Below, in pieces: positions 38,368 to 44,691 of a DNA stretch of 44,691 nt. Made by a program: the position numbers and the translations under genes. The stretch spans positions 1-44,691 of the IMG/VR virus record IMGVR_UViG_3300009034_000074, one strand, 5' to 3'. Under the pieces are notes generated by a model. The model made no database searches. It saw only the letters and a list, made by a program, of their open reading frames with translations, and was not told the DNA's origin. The stretch comes from a virus. Each line of letters starts with the position of its first letter. Position 1 is the first letter of the stretch.

Positions 38368-38775
38368 CTATAACTTAAATATCTTATTGGCCCCACTATC
38401 CCACTGCACATCTACATCACTTCCATCTGGGGTGAATGGTAGTCCACCAGCGGTATCTATGTAAGCTATGAGACGGCTTGTACCAGCATCCCCAGTGTCT
38501 TTGTATATGACTAGGGCCTCAACACTATCCCCAGATACCGCTGTGAAAGTAATATCAGCGGCGTCAGCCACTCCACCGACCACAGTCTTAGCAGTAAATG
38601 GAGGAGAGGTTGAGACCCTACCAGCAACTGGTATATCACTAAGGAAATCATGGTTGACTAAATCAACCGTGTAGTCAGCTACATCTACCAACACAGCCTT
38701 GATAGTATCTGTATCCCAGTCAATAGAGCCATCTAGGAAGCCTCTACGACCCCAGTCGTATAGTGCGTTAGCCAT
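38368..38775 (-). CDS. Common phage structural protein (MANALYDWGRRGFLDG family)
   Basis: 135 residues; ATG 38775 after GAGGAGTAATCA. The signature GRRGFLDGSIDWDTDTIKAV, with VLVDVADYTV, VAGRVSTSP, DVTFTAVSGD-like ADITFTAVSGD, ALVIYKDTGDAGTSRLIAYI and DVQWDSGANKIFKL, is a well-known phage virion family from many environmental phages, of uncertain placement (tail or collar). I recognise the family from memory. It lies among fibre genes. Confidence 0.75.
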   Translation of the reverse strand: MANALYDWGRRGFLDGSIDWDTDTIKAVLVDVADYTVDLVNHDFLSDIPVAGRVSTSPPFTAKTVVGGVADAADITFTAVSGDSVEALVIYKDTGDAGTSRLIAYIDTAGGLPFTPDGSDVDVQWDSGANKIFKL

Positions 38776-38785
38776 TGATTACTCC

Positions 38786-39292
38786 TCAGCTAACGGCAAT
38801 CTTCCAAGTTACTTCTAGCTTGTCTCCTGAGACCACAGCGATAGCACTGAAGACTTGACGAGCCAGCATGACACCAGCAGAAGCAGCATCAAATGGAGCA
38901 GATTCGGTGACTGAGAAACTAGCACTGAATGTCCACTCCTTGACCATCTGAGCGGTGTCATCAGTGACAGTCGTAGTCACTCGGCTACAAGTGGCTGCTG
39001 CTCGCTCACCACCACCAGTGGTTATCTCCGACCCTAGAGTAGTATCAGTGACGTCAGCAGCAACAACACCCACTCCAATAGCCAAGTAGGTGAAGCCACC
39101 ACTGGTCACTTCATTGATAAGACCAGCCACCTCGGCTAGTCCAACATTGACGAGTAGATTGTCAATAGTCTTGTCTAGCAGGACTTTGCCATCTTTGTCT
39201 TTGTGGACTAACCTGATACTGCCCTTGAGCCCTATCCGCTCAGTCTTCTGCTTCTTGGCCAGGAAACTTAAGCATCTTTCCCTCAGTCCCAT
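38786..39292 (-). CDS. Virion protein, paralogue of the 41418-41963 gene
   Basis: 168 residues; ATG 39292. The C-terminal half (ATCSRVTTTVTDDTAQMVKE, then FDAASAGVMLARQVFSAIAV and GDKLEVTWKI) matches the end of the 41418 protein (FDAATVGILMDRTVFSAINV, DKIEFTYEA). Such proteins are common small structural components of environmental phages. The N-terminal KGSIRLVHKDKDGKVL is basic. It overlaps its upstream neighbour by 53 bp in another frame. Confidence 0.7.
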   Translation of the reverse strand: MGLRERCLSFLAKKQKTERIGLKGSIRLVHKDKDGKVLLDKTIDNLLVNVGLAEVAGLINEVTSGGFTYLAIGVGVVAADVTDTTLGSEITTGGGERAAATCSRVTTTVTDDTAQMVKEWTFSASFSVTESAPFDAASAGVMLARQVFSAIAVVSGDKLEVTWKIAVS

Positions 39293-39488
39293 CTTCTTCC
39301 CCCTTCGCTAGTTGTTGCTCATACGCCTCAATCTTACCTTGAACTGTGAACGCTTCTTGAGTTAGTTGTTGCTTCTGCACCTCCATCTGTTGCTGCTGTG
39401 AGATTATTTGGTTTATCTGAGCAACTATCACTTGCTGGCGCTGTTGCTCAGCGGCTAGTGCTTGTTCCAGCTCCTCCTCACTCCACAT
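39240..39488 (-). CDS. 82-residue Gln-rich coiled-coil protein
   Basis: ATG 39488 after GGGAGGTGGAG; a GTG two codons earlier is also possible. Long heptad helix rich in Gln (QQQQMEVQKQQLTQEAFTVQ), ending with an acidic tail. Its start overlaps the membrane gene and its end overlaps the 38786 gene start. It may be a rod-like assembly or tail component. Confidence 0.65.
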   Translation of the reverse strand: MWSEEELEQALAAEQQRQQVIVAQINQIISQQQQMEVQKQQLTQEAFTVQGKIEAYEQQLAKGEEDGTEGKMLKFPGQEAED

Positions 39489-39735
39489 CTCCACCTCCCT
39501 TGTTTATAGTTTTTAACTGTCCCACTATCTCCCCGAGAGCGCCACTGACATCAGCACGAAAATCATTGAACTCTTTTGAGAACGCATCTACTTTAGCATG
39601 AATCCTATCAGCCTTAGAAGACAGGTGGTTAGATAACTCTTTGTAAGTGGTAAAAGTAAAGTATATACTTCCAATCACAGCACCATAGCATCCCACTATG
39701 AGAGTGAAGATTCCTAATAGTATCTTCCAGTCCAT
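39478..39735 (-). CDS. 85-residue membrane-anchored coiled-coil protein
   Basis: ATG 39735 after AGGAGGCGCT. One hydrophobic span at residues 4-27 (KILLGIFTLIVGCYGAVIGS), then a periplasm- or cytoplasm-facing coiled coil with Lys/Glu/Asp. This layout (N-terminal anchor plus coil) is seen in phage spanin- or holin-type proteins, so a lysis role is possible but unproved. Confidence 0.65.
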   Translation of the reverse strand: MDWKILLGIFTLIVGCYGAVIGSIYFTFTTYKELSNHLSSKADRIHAKVDAFSKEFNDFRADVSGALGEIVGQLKTINKGGGDVE

Positions 39736-39838
39736 AGCGCCTCCTATCCTACCCTTACCATTCCTACGCCTGGAAAACGCCTTAAAACGCCCCAGGATGC
39801 CCTACAGGAGGAGATACGGCAAATCCCAACCCCATACA

Positions 39839-41149
39839 CTACTGCCTCCCTCTCCAAACCCATCGGCTGATCTTATGGTATATTGCATCTCCATCGCCGC
39901 CAGCAATATACTGTGTAGCCAGGTCTCCAGCTGCAGTTATGCTTCCAGCTATAGATTTGAAAGTCTGATAAGCAGTTGTAAGAATCCCAGTGGGGGCCAC
40001 TGAACCAGATATAGACTTGCTGGTCTTCTTGAGTACCCCACCAGAGGGAGTTAGAGATCCGTTCACTCCCTTTGATATGGATTTCTGTATCACTCCCACA
40101 GCCGATACTGAGCCAGACAGCATCTTGAGCGTCTTCCTCACCAAATCCCCCACTGGAGTAAGAGAGCCAGCACAGTCCTGAGTGAACAGAACAGCAGTCT
40201 CCAAAATCCCTGACGGGGTTAGTGAGCCAGTGAGACTCTTAAATATCCCCTTGGACAGCGCCCCAGATGGAGTGGTGCTCCCAAGTAGATATTTACTTGT
40301 CTGTCTGCTAACTGAGCCAGTAGGAGTCACACTCCCCAATGGGTATTTACTTGTTAATCTACTAATGACTCCAACTGGAGTCACTGATCCTTCAAGCAGC
40401 TTGGTGAACATCCTTGCTGTAGCTAGCACTCCACTCGGAGTGATGCTCCCAACTGGGAACTTACTAGTCATTCTAGCCAGCACTCCTACTGGAGTTAGTG
40501 AGCCAGAAGGATACTTGCTTGTTAATCTTGTCAGAGCCCCAGATGGAGTTAAACTACCAGACGGAAACTTGCTGGACTTCCTGACTACTGCTCCTGCTGG
40601 AGTTAGAGACCCTTCACAGGTTTTATAGAATGTCTGACCAGAAGCTATTGTAATGCCCGCTAGCAGTGTTCCAATGGAAGCTCCATTGGTAGCATCCCAG
40701 AGTTGGAACTCATACTCATGGCCAGCATCAGCATCACCTGGATTGCAAGCGAAGTGAATCTCAGTGTAGGCCTCATCTGCCAGTACAATCGAGTCACAGG
40801 TAGATGCTCCTTCAACTTCCTCTCCATCCTGCCAAGAACCATCAGGCGTGTTATCACAGGCTTTCTCTCCGATGACTACAGCGTTGCCATTGACTAGGTC
40901 AGTCGCTGTGCCCTGCTTTATCTCACCTGCGGCAGCCAACTCTGCAAAAGCGCCTTCGTCAGTGACGTCACGCCAGCGCAGCATATACTGAGCAGTCCAA
41001 GGCCCCTTCTGTTCGTCTATCTGGGCAACAACGATGAACTCACTAGTCTTTAGCCAGCCAGTAACATCAGTGTCATCAGCTTCCTGTGCTACCCTAGAGG
41101 CATTTAGTATTCGTGATGCTACTAGGACTGGTGGATCTTGCGCTCCCAT
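39839..41149 (-). CDS. Virion protein with thirteen GSLTPSG repeats
   Basis: 436 residues; ATG 41149 after TTTGAGGC, overlapping the YkgJ-like gene. The N-terminal 175 residues form a beta-rich domain (AQYMLRWRDVTDEGAFAELA, then HEYEFQLWDATNGASIGTLL). Residues 180-414 are thirteen imperfect repeats of 18-20 residues. The consensus is G-S-L-T-P-S-G-x-L-x-R-x-T-S-K-x-P-x, probably a repetitive beta structure. Three copies (residues 234, 308 and 382) are two residues longer. A short end YHKISRWVWRGRQ follows. It is likely a fibre or decoration protein. Confidence 0.78.
   Translation of the reverse strand: MGAQDPPVLVASRILNASRVAQEADDTDVTGWLKTSEFIVVAQIDEQKGPWTAQYMLRWRDVTDEGAFAELAAAGEIKQGTATDLVNGNAVVIGEKACDNTPDGSWQDGEEVEGASTCDSIVLADEAYTEIHFACNPGDADAGHEYEFQLWDATNGASIGTLLAGITIASGQTFYKTCEGSLTPAGAVVRKSSKFPSGSLTPSGALTRLTSKYPSGSLTPVGVLARMTSKFPVGSITPSGVLATARMFTKLLEGSVTPVGVISRLTSKYPLGSVTPTGSVSRQTSKYLLGSTTPSGALSKGIFKSLTGSLTPSGILETAVLFTQDCAGSLTPVGDLVRKTLKMLSGSVSAVGVIQKSISKGVNGSLTPSGGVLKKTSKSISGSVAPTGILTTAYQTFKSIAGSITAAGDLATQYIAGGDGDAIYHKISRWVWRGRQ
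39908..40612 (-). repeat. Tandem repeat region encoding thirteen GSLTPSG units
   Basis: Thirteen degenerate repeats of 54 or 60 bp in phase with the gene, the last one truncated. The regular in-frame length (54/60) shows that whole-codon changes are tolerated. Confidence 0.8.
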
Positions 41150-41415
41150 GCCTCAAACCTCTCTGTACAGTAGTCGTATGTTACCACGCCTATACAGCAC
41201 TTCCAGGGCCTACTGAATCCTAAGCCACAAATGCGCTTATCTCCATCAGGCTTCAACTCAGGACAACCTTCGCAGCACTTACCACACATATTGCATCTGC
41301 TAGTCTTGACCACCCAAGGGTTGTTAAGGTACTTGTATGCTACCAACTCAATGCCAGCTAAGATGTAAAGATGTCTCCCCCCAACCCAGTCTGGAAGATC
41401 TATCTCTACTCTCAA
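41122..41415 (-). CDS. YkgJ-like Fe/Zn cysteine-cluster protein
   Basis: 97 residues. CNMCGKCCEGC (residues 41-51), Cys63, then CC (73-74) and Cys83 fit the YkgJ family, a putative zinc- or iron-chelating domain of unknown role. It starts at TTG 41415, with AAGG adjacent and a weak ribosome site. It lies between a virion gene and the GSLTPSG protein and overlaps the latter, so it is expressed with structural genes. It may help fold or modify a virion component. Confidence 0.7.
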   Translation of the reverse strand: MRVEIDLPDWVGGRHLYILAGIELVAYKYLNNPWVVKTSRCNMCGKCCEGCPELKPDGDKRICGLGFSRPWKCCIGVVTYDYCTERFEAWERKIHQS

Positions 41416-41417
41416 CC

Positions 41418-41963
41418 TTACCCTGCTGCTGGAAACGTTGCTTCGTAAGTGAACTCGATTTTATCATTCAGCACTACATTGATGGCCGAGAACACTGTTC
41501 TGTCCATCAAGATGCCAACAGTGGCAGCATCGAATAGCCCATGCTCAGTAACGGCGTAAGAAGCGTCGTAAGTGATAGTACCTACGCTCCTGTAGATATT
41601 AGCACTACCACCTTCTAGTTGAGTGCCAGTCGCCCTAGCAACACCAGTTGGAGTGCCTAGGCCAGTGTCACCCTCAGACTCGGCGACCACACCAGTTCCT
41701 GAGTCGTGGTACTTGTAATCGTTGAGATAAGCGGCTGCCACTAGCGAGTCCACTATGTCATTGACGAAGACAGTAGTGATACAGCCATGAGCCACACGCT
41801 TGTCAATCTCCTCATACTCACCAGTCTCAGGGTTCTCTCTAAGATGGCGAGCAGTCAGAGTAGCATTAGGCTTAATCCAGCCCTCAGTCCTGCCTCTTGG
41901 AGCCAGGCCACGACTAATCTTATAGCCAAGAATGGCAGACCTGATTCTTTGGACAACTCTCAT
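41418..41963 (-). CDS. Virion protein, paralogue of the 38786-39292 gene
   Basis: 181 residues; ATG 41963 after AGGAGGAAAC. A basic N-terminus (LGYKISRGLAPRGRTEGWIK), a middle with DYKYHDSGTGVV, and the C-terminal module ITYDASYAVTEHGLFDAATV shared with the 38786 protein. It belongs to the same small structural family as in many environmental phages. The gene order MCP, decoration, then this suggests head or neck decoration. Confidence 0.7.
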   Translation of the reverse strand: MRVVQRIRSAILGYKISRGLAPRGRTEGWIKPNATLTARHLRENPETGEYEEIDKRVAHGCITTVFVNDIVDSLVAAAYLNDYKYHDSGTGVVAESEGDTGLGTPTGVARATGTQLEGGSANIYRSVGTITYDASYAVTEHGLFDAATVGILMDRTVFSAINVVLNDKIEFTYEATFPAAG

Positions 41964-41971
41964 GTTTCCTC

Positions 41972-42277
41972 CTACTCAGTGTAGACTGTGAACTCACCAG
42001 TGCCAGTGAGCTCAGCCCATAAGCCCTTGGAGCAGTGCCCCCCATTAGGGCCAAAGAACAACCCCTGGGTGAGTGCCCCTGCTCCCGGGTTAGCACCAAT
42101 GCCCACAGCTCCAATCCAAGTGTCACCAGTGCTAGCTGCATCTTCTGAATCCCATAAGTCTACTCGGACAGCATCAGTGCCACCACTTATGACTAGCACA
42201 CCAAAGCAGACTGTAGGCACAGATTTGGCTAGATAGCTAGCAGTCTTCTTACCGTGACTTATGATGGGTAGCGCCAT
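41972..42277 (-). CDS. 101-residue virion protein
   Basis: ATG 42277 overlaps the previous stop (TGATG), with AAAGGATGAAG upstream. Beta-rich and Gly-rich: TVCFGVLVISGGTDAVRVDL, then GANPGAGALTQGLFFGPNGG and HCSKGLWAELTGTGEFTVYT. It resembles head-tail joining or decoration proteins in composition only. Confidence 0.65.
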   Translation of the reverse strand: MALPIISHGKKTASYLAKSVPTVCFGVLVISGGTDAVRVDLWDSEDAASTGDTWIGAVGIGANPGAGALTQGLFFGPNGGHCSKGLWAELTGTGEFTVYTE

Positions 42278-42549
42278 CACTTCATCCTTTCGTCCAGAGA
42301 TTTTCTCGCCTTCTTATACCAGTCTTCTAAGAAGTCGGAAACGTTGGTTAGCGCCTCTCGACCAGTGACTGGCTCCCTCCCTTCAGAAGCAAACCGCTGA
42401 ACATCCCCCCAGGCTTTCTTCCACCAGTCTATGTCTATCCAAGGCATCCACTCAGGCCACCACTCAGGAGGCTTTCCGCCTGGGGGCGCTCCTTCACCAC
42501 GTTCTGGGAATGGGCCTTGAGTTAAAGTTCTACTCTTCCTTCTAACCAT
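42277..42549 (-). CDS. 90-residue Pro/Trp-rich hypothetical protein
   Basis: ATG 42549 six bases after AGGAG; a GTG one codon upstream is the alternative. A basic, Pro-rich start (VRRKSRTLTQGPFPERGEGA), then a Trp-rich PEWWPEWMPWIDIDWWKK, then a charged helix. The aromatic cluster may contact membrane or the portal. The function is not known. Confidence 0.6.
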   Translation of the reverse strand: MVRRKSRTLTQGPFPERGEGAPPGGKPPEWWPEWMPWIDIDWWKKAWGDVQRFASEGREPVTGREALTNVSDFLEDWYKKARKSLDERMK

Positions 42550-42558
42550 CACACACTC

Positions 42559-42771
42559 CTATGGGCCAGACGCTAGATGTCTAGATTTACGCTTCTCTTT
42601 CTTCTTCAGAGGTTTACCAGTGGCTTTACGAGCCATACTATAAACCATAGCCTTGCATACGTCTTCTTCTCTTTCACCCTCTTTGATACAGAGACGTATG
42701 GATTCACTAATTGCCTCTTGGATAGCCTCTGACGAACTTTGTCGAGTTAGGTTCTCAACAGGGAGCGGCAT
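42559..42771 (-). CDS. 70-residue hypothetical protein
   Basis: ATG 42771 after GGAGAGGATTAG. An acidic helical N-terminus (SEAIQEAISESIRLCIKEGE) and a strongly basic end (KPLKKKEKRKSRH). It lies just after the hairpin that follows the decoration gene. No family is recognised. Confidence 0.6.
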   Translation of the reverse strand: MPLPVENLTRQSSSEAIQEAISESIRLCIKEGEREEDVCKAMVYSMARKATGKPLKKKEKRKSRHLASGP

Positions 42772-42794
42772 CTAATCCTCTCCAATTATGGAAT

Positions 42795-42854
42795 CTGGGG
42801 CTAGGAGAGTAGTATAGTATAGAATAAACTAGACTCTACTACCCCCAGCCCCAG
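42795..42854 (-). terminator. Hairpin downstream of capsid/decoration genes
   Basis: CTGGGGCT (42795-42802) and AGCCCCAG (42847-42854) form an 8-bp perfect stem around 44 bases that are AT-rich, just after the decoration gene's stop. No U-tract follows, so it is a partial terminator, processing site or stabiliser of the capsid mRNA. Confidence 0.5.
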
Positions 42855-42861
42855 TCTACGA

Positions 42862-43269
42862 CTATACCTTGGTTGAGCGGTTGCCAGCGATGTTGACTGC
42901 GATGCTGTCCAGACCAACTGAGACTCCAATCTCAGTTGTAGCATCCCCAGACGCTGCATCTGGCTTGGTCTCGGTGTACTGCCCTGCAGCAGCAGAAGCG
43001 TACACTCTAGTGCCAGGAACACAAGCGCCACCGAACCGACCACTAACTTGGGCAGCAGGTGCAGCAAGGATAACATCGCCGCTCACACCAGCTTCCAGTG
43101 CCACTAGGTCAGCATGGATTGGGCCAGCCGCTGCATCAGCATCGGCCCGCACCCAGCCTGAAGAGTACCCAATCGGGTCTCCTTTGGCTACTGTACCAGC
43201 TAGAGTCACTTTAATGGCAGCTGCGAGAGCGTAGATTTGGCCATTTGCACCAGTATCTGCAAGAGCCAT
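42862..43269 (-). CDS. Capsid decoration/stabilising protein (DUF2190-like)
   Basis: 135 residues; ATG 43269 after AGGGAGGTAAGTC. Very Ala/Gly-rich and beta-type: AIKVTLAGTVAKGDPIGYSS, then VRADADAAAGPIHADLVALE and GACVPGTRVYASAAAGQYTE. The G-D-P-I-G pattern and its place immediately after the capsid gene match head decoration proteins that clamp the shell. Confidence 0.75.
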   Translation of the reverse strand: MALADTGANGQIYALAAAIKVTLAGTVAKGDPIGYSSGWVRADADAAAGPIHADLVALEAGVSGDVILAAPAAQVSGRFGGACVPGTRVYASAAAGQYTETKPDAASGDATTEIGVSVGLDSIAVNIAGNRSTKV

Positions 43270-43296
43270 GACTTACCTCCCTAGTTTCTACCAGTC

Positions 43297-44304
43297 CTAA
43301 GCTACAATAGCGGTATCCAAGATACCGTCTATGAGAGCTATGGACTTGGTGCTTCCTAGACCCTGGTTCACGTACCACTTGAGTCGGAAGCGCTCAGCAT
43401 CCTTATCTTCCAGGTCAGGGAACTCGACCAAGTCGAACATAGGACTGCCAGTGATTAGACACAGACCACCTTCCTCGACTGAGCCAAACTTAACAGCAAA
43501 GATGGAGCTAGCAGTTCCACCTGTCTTAGCATTGAACTTGCTAGAAACCAGCTTCTCGGTCTGAGTCAGGTAGTCAGTCCGAACGATTCTCACACCCCTG
43601 TAGAAGTGAGACACAGGAGCCAGGTCGTCACCGACTCGTTGAGTGGTGACTACTGGAACGGTTATGCCCTGCTCACCCCGCCCCATCGCTTGGAATCTAC
43701 GCCAGAGGTTGAAGGTCATCAACAGGATATCTGGCTTAGGCTTAACCAAGTCAATGAGCTTATCCATGTTAGCCAGAGAGAGAGCACCACCAGCGGTGGC
43801 AGAAGCACCCTGATAGATTCTCTGGGCAGCCATACTTGCATCGTTAAGCAGAGTGTGCATACCCATAATCTGGAGTTCTTCACCACCAGAGCCAGCCACC
43901 CTAGGAGTTCCCACTCCATAGATTAGCTGGTCTTCCACCCAGCGCATTACACCTTTACGGCACTGGCTGACTGCGAGAGCCTTCAAGTCATTGGGGTCTC
44001 TATACGTACCAGTGATGAAGTGGTCTAAGTCCCACTGACCCACAACTCGCTTCAGCTGCACTGCTACATTGATGAACGCTGCTGGGGTAGCGCTGATTAT
44101 CTCTTCCCCAATATCTACGTACTGAGCTACTGGGAGAGTGCTCTCACGCCTGTACTGCAACTCTTTGCTATCGAGCTGCATGATGGGGAGTTCGGGGATG
44201 AGCTGTCCTTCTTCGATTATCTCTTCAATGATGCCCCTAAGCAGAGTATCGGTCACTAGCTTTTGGGCTTCAGCGAGAGTCTTGTAAAATTCTACAACAG
44301 CCAT
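43297..44304 (-). CDS. Major capsid protein (HK97-fold type)
   Basis: 335 residues; ATG 44304 after AGGGAGGTCAAG. It follows a scaffold-like gene and precedes the decoration gene. Family features: an N-terminal helix (FYKTLAEAQKLVTDTLLRGI), LPVAQYVDIGEEI, the spine segment LKALAVSQCRKGVMRWVEDQ, a surface G-loop near GSGGEELQIMGMH, and KPDILLMTFNLWRRFQAMGR in the core. The end (DAERFRLKWYVNQGLGSTKS) is the typical closing strand of this type. Confidence 0.9.
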   Translation of the reverse strand: MAVVEFYKTLAEAQKLVTDTLLRGIIEEIIEEGQLIPELPIMQLDSKELQYRRESTLPVAQYVDIGEEIISATPAAFINVAVQLKRVVGQWDLDHFITGTYRDPNDLKALAVSQCRKGVMRWVEDQLIYGVGTPRVAGSGGEELQIMGMHTLLNDASMAAQRIYQGASATAGGALSLANMDKLIDLVKPKPDILLMTFNLWRRFQAMGRGEQGITVPVVTTQRVGDDLAPVSHFYRGVRIVRTDYLTQTEKLVSSKFNAKTGGTASSIFAVKFGSVEEGGLCLITGSPMFDLVEFPDLEDKDAERFRLKWYVNQGLGSTKSIALIDGILDTAIVA

Positions 44305-44322
44305 CTTGACCTCCCTACTAGG

Positions 44323-44691
44323 TTACTCCTGAGCTGCAAGACCCTCTTTAATCAGCTGTCGGCCAGTTCTACCACCAGTGACTACTGCTTCACCTCCACC
44401 ACCAGCGTCAACTCCAGCCTTAGCGAGGTCTCGCTTTTGAGCTTTCGTGTCTTCGAGGACTTGTTTGTAGGTGTTGAGCTCATCGAGACTCTTACCTTCT
44501 AACACTCCCTCTTCTAGAACATATGTAGCTTCTATGTTCTGCCTAGTGAGGTCGATGACTGTCTGGGACAGCTCATCACGACTCTTGGTCGCAGTGTCTC
44601 TCTCGGCTTTTACCTTGTCAAGTTCCCCTACAGAAGCCTGTGCTTCGGTCAGCTCCTTCTGAACTTTCTTCAAAGAGCTTTCTACCCCCAG
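44323..44691 (-). CDS. Scaffold-like coiled-coil protein (N-terminus outside window)
   Basis: The frame is open to the right edge, so the start is not in the window; 122 codons are visible and it stops at 44323. Heptad-rich helix (LTEAQASVGELDKVKAERDT), then ELSQTVIDLTRQNIEATYVL and a Gly-rich stretch with GGGGEAVVTGGRTGRQ. The location just upstream of the capsid gene, the coiled coil and the short basic end match head scaffolding proteins. Confidence 0.7.
   Translation of the reverse strand: MGVESSLKKVQKELTEAQASVGELDKVKAERDTATKSRDELSQTVIDLTRQNIEATYVLEEGVLEGKSLDELNTYKQVLEDTKAQKRDLAKAGVDAGGGGEAVVTGGRTGRQLIKEGLAAQE

Noticed and set aside
1-44691. Direct joining of the two window ends as a closed circle
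   Set aside because: No terminal repeat is visible. If joined directly, the giant-protein frame would be out of phase with the scaffold frame and stop after about 24 codons. This neither proves nor excludes circularity.
1-44691. tRNA genes, integrase, reverse transcriptase (DGR or retron) and insertion sequences
   Set aside because: No cloverleaf-like segments, tyrosine or serine recombinase motifs, YxDD-type reverse transcriptase or transposase ends were found by eye.

Overview
The window looks like most of the genome of an uncultured tailed bacteriophage. The evidence is a small and a large terminase subunit, a portal, a major capsid protein, a decoration-type protein, repeat-rich fibre proteins, a tail-tip protein, an endolysin and a compact DNA replication and recombination set. 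Genes are tightly packed, with many ATGA, GTGA, TAATG and TGATG stop/start overlaps and strong AGGAGG ribosome sites. I see no integrase, tRNA or CRISPR array. The host cannot be named. The extended -10 promoters with a TGTG element and the GAAC-N4-GTTC dyads are most familiar from Gram-positive-type bacteria, but that is inference. Both window ends cut through genes on the minus strand and no terminal repeat is visible. A circularly permuted genome, in which one late operon runs across the ends, would fit.

Layout. (1) 1-10636, minus strand, packaging and head: small terminase, a 36-residue basic protein, large terminase, portal, then a protein of more than 2250 residues with an N-terminal lytic transglycosylase domain and an internal HExxH motif. 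(2) 10656-10721: two back-to-back consensus promoters fire outward and divide the genome into leftward late genes and rightward early genes. (3) 10753-11998, plus strand: small zinc-ribbon and coiled-coil proteins. (4) 11999-13717: a regulatory island with a 418-bp non-coding stretch, a tandem GAAC-N4-GTTC pair, a 21-bp direct repeat, a 14-bp palindrome and three leftward genes, each with its own promoter. (5) 13788-28899, plus strand: a long operon of about 45 mostly tiny genes. It includes a Cys-motif paralogue family, six single-TM microproteins, a DNA methyltransferase, a RepA-like ATPase, an RHH protein, a Cas4-like nuclease, a Sak4-like ATPase, an XPF/ERCC4 nuclease, RNase HI, a family A DNA polymerase and a holin-like protein. 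(6) 28908-28979: a long-loop inverted repeat where the two transcription units converge. (7) 44691-29029, minus strand, structure and lysis: a scaffold-like protein, capsid, decoration, head completion and fibre proteins, a YkgJ-like Cys cluster protein, two tandem-repeat proteins, a two-domain endolysin, a metallophosphoesterase, a tail-tip protein and a coiled-coil adaptor-like protein.

How it works together. A shared promoter type (TTGACA-17-TATAAT with TGTGG before the -10) occurs at seven places. Host RNA polymerase therefore probably drives both early and late transcription. The replication genes form one rightward series, with a candidate origin or regulatory segment around 20541-21535. 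The endolysin and a holin-like gene lie at the converging ends of the late and early operons. No tape-measure or tail-tube gene was recognised, so the tail type is open. The giant protein beside the portal would suit an ejected internal protein of a short-tailed phage.
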